From NCBI GenBank assembly GCA_028716765.1, contig JAQUPC010000096.1, forward strand, positions 1-8,494: 8,494 nt of DNA, read 5' to 3'. This document shows positions 6,325 to 8,494 of the stretch, piece after piece. This stretch comes from Alphaproteobacteria bacterium (lineage in GTDB: Bacteria > Pseudomonadota > Alphaproteobacteria > UBA9219). The notes under the pieces are model-generated. The model did not search any database. It saw only the letters and a list, made by a program, of their open reading frames with translations, and was not told the DNA's origin. The number at the start of each line of letters is the position of its first letter. Positions within the stretch are counted from its first letter, which is position 1. The translations under genes were made by a program, and so were the position numbers.

Positions 6325-7329
6325 TTATCCGGCCGGGTAAACCGGCGGCAAAGCCTTTTCGTGATGAACGATCTTGTCGATAATGAACAGCGGCCGCCGT
6401 TTCGACTCCATATAAAGCCGCCCCAGATACTCGCCGAACACGCCGAGACTGATAAGCTGGACGCTGCCGAGCACAAGCACGACGACCATAAGACTGGTCC
6501 AGCCTTGCACCGTTTCCCCGGCCAGCCAGGCGTAGAGAGAATAGAGAAGAACCACGAGGCCGGCCACGCCGACCGCGGCGCCAAGGTACGACGCAAGCCG
6601 CAGCGGAATGATGGAAAACCCGGTGACGGCGTCCATCGCCAGCCGGAGCATTTTGTTCAAAGGGTAATGCGTTTGCCCCGCAAAGCGCGGTTGCCGCTCG
6701 TAGGGCAACGGAACCTGTTTCAGGCCGATCCAGCTGACCATGCCGCGAATGTAGCGGCTGCGCTCAGGCATGCTGTTGAGGATGTCTACCGCGCGGCGGC
6801 TCATGAGGCGGAAATCACCGGCTTCAATGGGAATCGGCACCTCGCCCCACCGGCCCAGAAGGCGATAAAACAGCGAGGCGATGACGCATTTACCCCACGA
6901 CTCGCCGATGCGTCTGGTGCGCTGGCCGTATACAACGTCCGCACCCTGATCCATAAGCTCGATCATTTGTCCGAGCAGTTCCGGCGGATCCTGCAAATCG
7001 GCGTCGATGATGAGGATACGGTCGCCGCGGCAAACGGAAAGCCCTGCGCTGAGCGCAAGTTGATGCCCATAGTTGCGCGACAGATTTACGGCGGCAAGGT
7101 GCGCGTCCGTCTCGGTCAACGCATTCATCCGGACCCATGTCTCGTCTTTCGATCCGTCGTTCACAAGAATGATTTCGTAATCTTCGCCTACGGCCTCGCG
7201 GCAGGCAGCAGTCAGACGATGCACGAGTTCGCGCAAGCCTTCAGCCTCGTTGTAGCAAGGAACGACAACGGACAGGGCGGGGGATTCCTGGGGCATAGCA
7301 TCAAGGGGAAAATCTGGGGAGGTGGTCAT
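6325..7329 (-). CDS. Membrane-anchored family 2 glycosyltransferase, polyprenyl-phosphate sugar transferase type (GtrB/DPM-like)
   Basis: The protein has 334 residues. The GT-A catalytic domain (about 18-230) shows VVPCYNE (22-28), VNDGSKD (56-62), and IDADLQDPPE (98-107) whose acidic residues bind the metal and nucleotide-sugar. GDFRLMSRR (161-169) and RFAGQTHYPLNKM (205-217) are typical of the GtrB/ArnC/dolichol-phosphate-mannose synthase group. Two C-terminal hydrophobic segments (about 235-260 and 268-292) anchor it. Members transfer a sugar from UDP- or GDP-sugar to undecaprenyl phosphate for later use in lipopolysaccharide, O-antigen or glycan decoration. The exact sugar is not predictable, and no flippase or acceptor transferase gene is alongside. 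The start at 7329 has only a weak GAGG 11 bases upstream; M12 is an alternative. A perfect hairpin lies 28-57 bases before the start, downstream of tRNA-Lys on the same strand. Confidence 0.9.
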   Translation of the reverse strand: MTTSPDFPLDAMPQESPALSVVVPCYNEAEGLRELVHRLTAACREAVGEDYEIILVNDGSKDETWVRMNALTETDAHLAAVNLSRNYGHQLALSAGLSVCRGDRILIIDADLQDPPELLGQMIELMDQGADVVYGQRTRRIGESWGKCVIASLFYRLLGRWGEVPIPIEAGDFRLMSRRAVDILNSMPERSRYIRGMVSWIGLKQVPLPYERQPRFAGQTHYPLNKMLRLAMDAVTGFSIIPLRLASYLGAAVGVAGLVVLLYSLYAWLAGETVQGWTSLMVVVLVLGSVQLISLGVFGEYLGRLYMESKRRPLFIIDKIVHHEKALPPVYPAG

Positions 7330-7356
7330 CAGGACAAAAGCCTCGAAAATGGCTCC

Positions 7357-7386
7357 TGTCCGCCTTCGCTAAAGCTACGGCGGACA
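7357..7386. repeat. Perfect 8-bp inverted repeat between tRNA-Lys and the glycosyltransferase gene
   Basis: TGTCCGCC (7357-7364) and GGCGGACA (7379-7386) are perfect inverted arms around 14 bases that include a further GCT-AA-AGC. The hairpin is GC-rich and could form downstream of the tRNA and in the leader of the glycosyltransferase gene. No T-run follows on either strand, so it is not a standard terminator. The TCCGCC...GGCGGA form resembles dispersed intergenic palindromes common in bacterial genomes; a role as RNA processing or attenuation structure is equally open. Confidence 0.55.
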
Positions 7387-7415
7387 TAATCGCGACGCTC
7401 GGCAAGCAAATCTAA

Positions 7416-7491
7416 TGGTGACCCCGGCGGGATTCGAACCCGCGACCCCCTGATTAAAAGTCAGATGCTCTACCAGCTGAGCTACGGAGTC
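7416..7491 (-). tRNA. tRNA-Lys (anticodon TTT)
   Basis: On the minus strand a complete 76-base cloverleaf runs from GACTCCG to CGGGGTC, discriminator A and an encoded CCA. The 7-bp acceptor stem pairs fully with one T-G wobble. The D arm has TAGCTCAGCTGGTAGAGC. The anticodon loop is CTTTTAA with anticodon TTT (7456-7458), which reads AAA/AAG lysine codons. The T arm is GCGGG-TTCGAAT-CCCGC. All conserved positions appear intact. It lies between coaD and the glycosyltransferase gene, flanked on both sides by palindromic repeats. Confidence 0.97.
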
Positions 7492-7496
7492 ACATT

Positions 7497-7579
7497 CAGA
7501 AAGCAGGTATCAGGTATCAGATATAAAGGAAAACTGCAAATCAGAAACTGAACATCTGATGCCTGATCCCTGTCTTCTG
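7497..7579. repeat. Long imperfect inverted repeat between coaD and tRNA-Lys
   Basis: Two 27-base arms (7497-7523 and 7553-7579) are inverted copies matching at 22 of 27 positions, around a 29-base A-rich centre (7524-7552). The left arm contains a short tandem GGTATCAGGTATCA (7506-7519); the right arm carries the diverged counterpart TGATGCCTGATCCC. The segment is AT-richer than the flanking genes. It occupies almost the whole gap between the 5' end of the tRNA gene and the coaD stop. It could be a remnant of a palindromic or MITE-like repeat, or a structured processing site in a coaD-tRNA transcript. No transposase gene is nearby. Confidence 0.6.
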
Positions 7580-7587
7580 CCTTCTGA

Positions 7588-8139
7588 CTAATCCCTGACT
7601 ACGGGTTTCACCTTCCGCCGCCCGTCGGGGCTGGAAAACCGCTGCGCAAGCCCTTTGGCCACATGGGAACTGACGAAGGGATGGACGTCGCCCCCGAGGC
7701 GGGCGATTTCCTTAACCATGCTGGAAGAAATGAACTGGTGACGGTCCGAGGCCATCAGAAACACCGTTTCGACGTCGTTGTTGATGCGGTGGTTCATGGC
7801 CGCCATCTGGATTTCGTATTCGAAATCCGTCACCGCCCGCAGGCCGCGGATGATGATCCCGGCGCCGACCTCGAGCGCAAAAGACATCAACAGCGAGTCG
7901 AAGGGCAAAACCTCGATGACAGCGCCGCGCTTGGTGAGAGGCATAACTTCGTGCTGCACCATCTTGATGCGCGTTTTGCAATCAAACAGCGGCCCCTTGC
8001 CCGAGTTCTTCGCCACGCCGATGACGAGCTTGTCGACGACCTTGACGGCCCGGTAGATGATTTCAAGATGCCCGAGCGTAATCGGATCAAACGTTCCGGG
8101 ATAAAGGCCGATGCGTTTTTTAACTGCTGCCCTTGCCAT
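7588..8139 (-). CDS. coaD: Phosphopantetheine adenylyltransferase CoaD
   Basis: This cytoplasmic enzyme transfers AMP from ATP to 4'-phosphopantetheine, the penultimate step of coenzyme A synthesis. With the ATG at 8139 it has 183 residues, slightly longer than the usual 160-170 because of a basic C-terminal tail. GLYPGTFDPITLGH (11-24) holds the TxGH nucleotidyltransferase motif with H24. IIIRGLRAVTDFEYEIQMA (95-113) and the ATP-binding ISSSMVKEI (137-145) are as expected. The frame stays open upstream to a TTG at 8199, but conservation begins only at about residue 9, so the shorter start is preferred; ATG at 8151 is possible. No clear ribosome site is visible. The start overlaps the gyrA 3' end by 20 bases, which suggests translation coupled to gyrA. 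The gyrA-coaD order is common in alphaproteobacteria. Confidence 0.93.
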   Translation of the reverse strand: MARAAVKKRIGLYPGTFDPITLGHLEIIYRAVKVVDKLVIGVAKNSGKGPLFDCKTRIKMVQHEVMPLTKRGAVIEVLPFDSLLMSFALEVGAGIIIRGLRAVTDFEYEIQMAAMNHRINNDVETVFLMASDRHQFISSSMVKEIARLGGDVHPFVSSHVAKGLAQRFSSPDGRRKVKPVVRD

Positions 8140-8494
8140 CTTCGTCACCATTTTCGTTGCTATCCCCGTTTTCTCCATCCTCTCCCGCCTGATCCTCAAG
8201 CGCCGCGACGGAGACGACCTTTTCGGCCTCGTCGATGCGGAAGACTGTCACGCCCTGCGTCCGGCGTCCGGCGATGCGGATGTCGGCAATCGGCATGCGG
8301 ATAACCTGCCCGCCGTCGGTCACAAGCATGATCTCGTCGCCTTCCCTTACCGGGAACGTCGCGACGATGGGCCCGTTGCGCTCCGACATCTCATGTTCCA
8401 GATGCCCTGCCCGCCGCGCCCGGCGATGCGGTATTCGTAGGAAGAGCTGCGCTTGCCGAAACCGCGCTCGGAAACGGTGAGCAAAAACTCTTCC
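8120..8494 (-). CDS. gyrA: DNA gyrase subunit A, C-terminal end, with an apparent frameshift; 5' part outside the window
   Basis: Only the last part of the C-terminal beta-pinwheel of GyrA, which wraps DNA, is in the window. From 8493 the minus strand reads FLLTVSERGFGKRSSSYEY then RIAGRGGQGIWNM, ending at 8392. The homologous continuation MSERNGPIVATFPVREGD starts at 8389 in a different frame and runs through RIAGRRTQGVTVFRIDEAEKV to an acidic Glu/Asp/Asn/Gly tail and a TAA at 8120-8122. Between the parts, AACATGAGATGTCG would read through in frame if one G were restored (ATGGAGATG). As written, the upstream frame ends at a TAA at 8347-8349, removing about 75 residues of GyrA. gyrA is essential, so a base-call or assembly error in a GG/CC pair is the simplest explanation; a genuine frameshift truncating the last blade is possible. 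coaD follows with a 20-base overlap. Confidence 0.88.
   Translation of the reverse strand, partial: GRVFAHRFRARFRQAQLFLRIPHRRARRAGHLEHEMSERNGPIVATFPVREGDEIMLVTDGGQVIRMPIADIRIAGRRTQGVTVFRIDEAEKVVSVAALEDQAGEDGENGDSNENGDEDGKGSS

Noticed and set aside
6361..7389. 342-codon plus-strand open frame opposite the glycosyltransferase gene
   Set aside because: The minus-strand frame has clear GT2 motifs and membrane helices; the opposite frame has low-complexity composition and no family features.
7504..7579. CRISPR-like or tandem repeat array
   Set aside because: The GGTATCA units are only two tandem copies plus inverted diverged copies; there are no regular spacers and no cas genes.
8140..8199. Upstream extension of coaD to a TTG, adding 20 residues
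   Set aside because: The extension lies in the gyrA tail, is not like CoaD, and the conserved CoaD sequence starts a few residues after the ATG at 8139.
8386..8396. Programmed ribosomal frameshift in gyrA
   Set aside because: No slippery heptamer, downstream pseudoknot or internal Shine-Dalgarno signal is visible, and gyrA is not known to use frameshifting.

Overview
The window looks like a chromosomal, housekeeping stretch of a GC-rich proteobacterium, most probably an alphaproteobacterium. The evidence is the divergent Nudix-HTH NAD regulator of the NadQ/NrtR type next to nadABC, the gyrA-coaD gene order, and the style of the proteins. I see no phage, transposase, CRISPR or plasmid genes.

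Left part (1-4495): a minus-strand regulator gene (3' end cut by the window edge) is divergent from a tight plus-strand operon nadA-nadB-nadC, in which each junction is a 4-base ATGA stop/start overlap. NadB oxidises L-aspartate to iminoaspartate, NadA condenses this with dihydroxyacetone phosphate to quinolinate, and NadC converts quinolinate to nicotinate mononucleotide: the complete de novo route to the NAD precursor. The 127-base divergent spacer holds a good sigma-70-like promoter for nadA. It also holds two related ATGCTC-type palindromes, one between -35 and -10 and one over the nadA ribosome binding site. These are the obvious candidate operators for the adjacent regulator.

Middle (4496-6324): a 101-base gap, then a CPA2-family monovalent cation/proton antiporter of the YbaL/Kef type with a C-terminal NAD-binding RCK domain. 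It is on the same strand as nadABC.

Right part (minus strand, 8494 down to 6325): the 3' end of gyrA (with an apparent single-base frameshift), coaD (phosphopantetheine adenylyltransferase), a long imperfect inverted repeat, tRNA-Lys(TTT), a short perfect hairpin, and a polyprenyl-phosphate glycosyltransferase. The glycosyltransferase and antiporter genes are convergent and abut with no spacer.

The most notable points are the paired operator-like palindromes at nadA, a GC-rich palindromic repeat carried in frame inside nadB, two further intergenic palindromic repeats flanking the tRNA, and the gyrA frameshift. I found no convincing new multi-gene system; the gene content is ordinary and the interest lies in regulation and small repeats. 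No gene-free stretch exceeds 300 bases.
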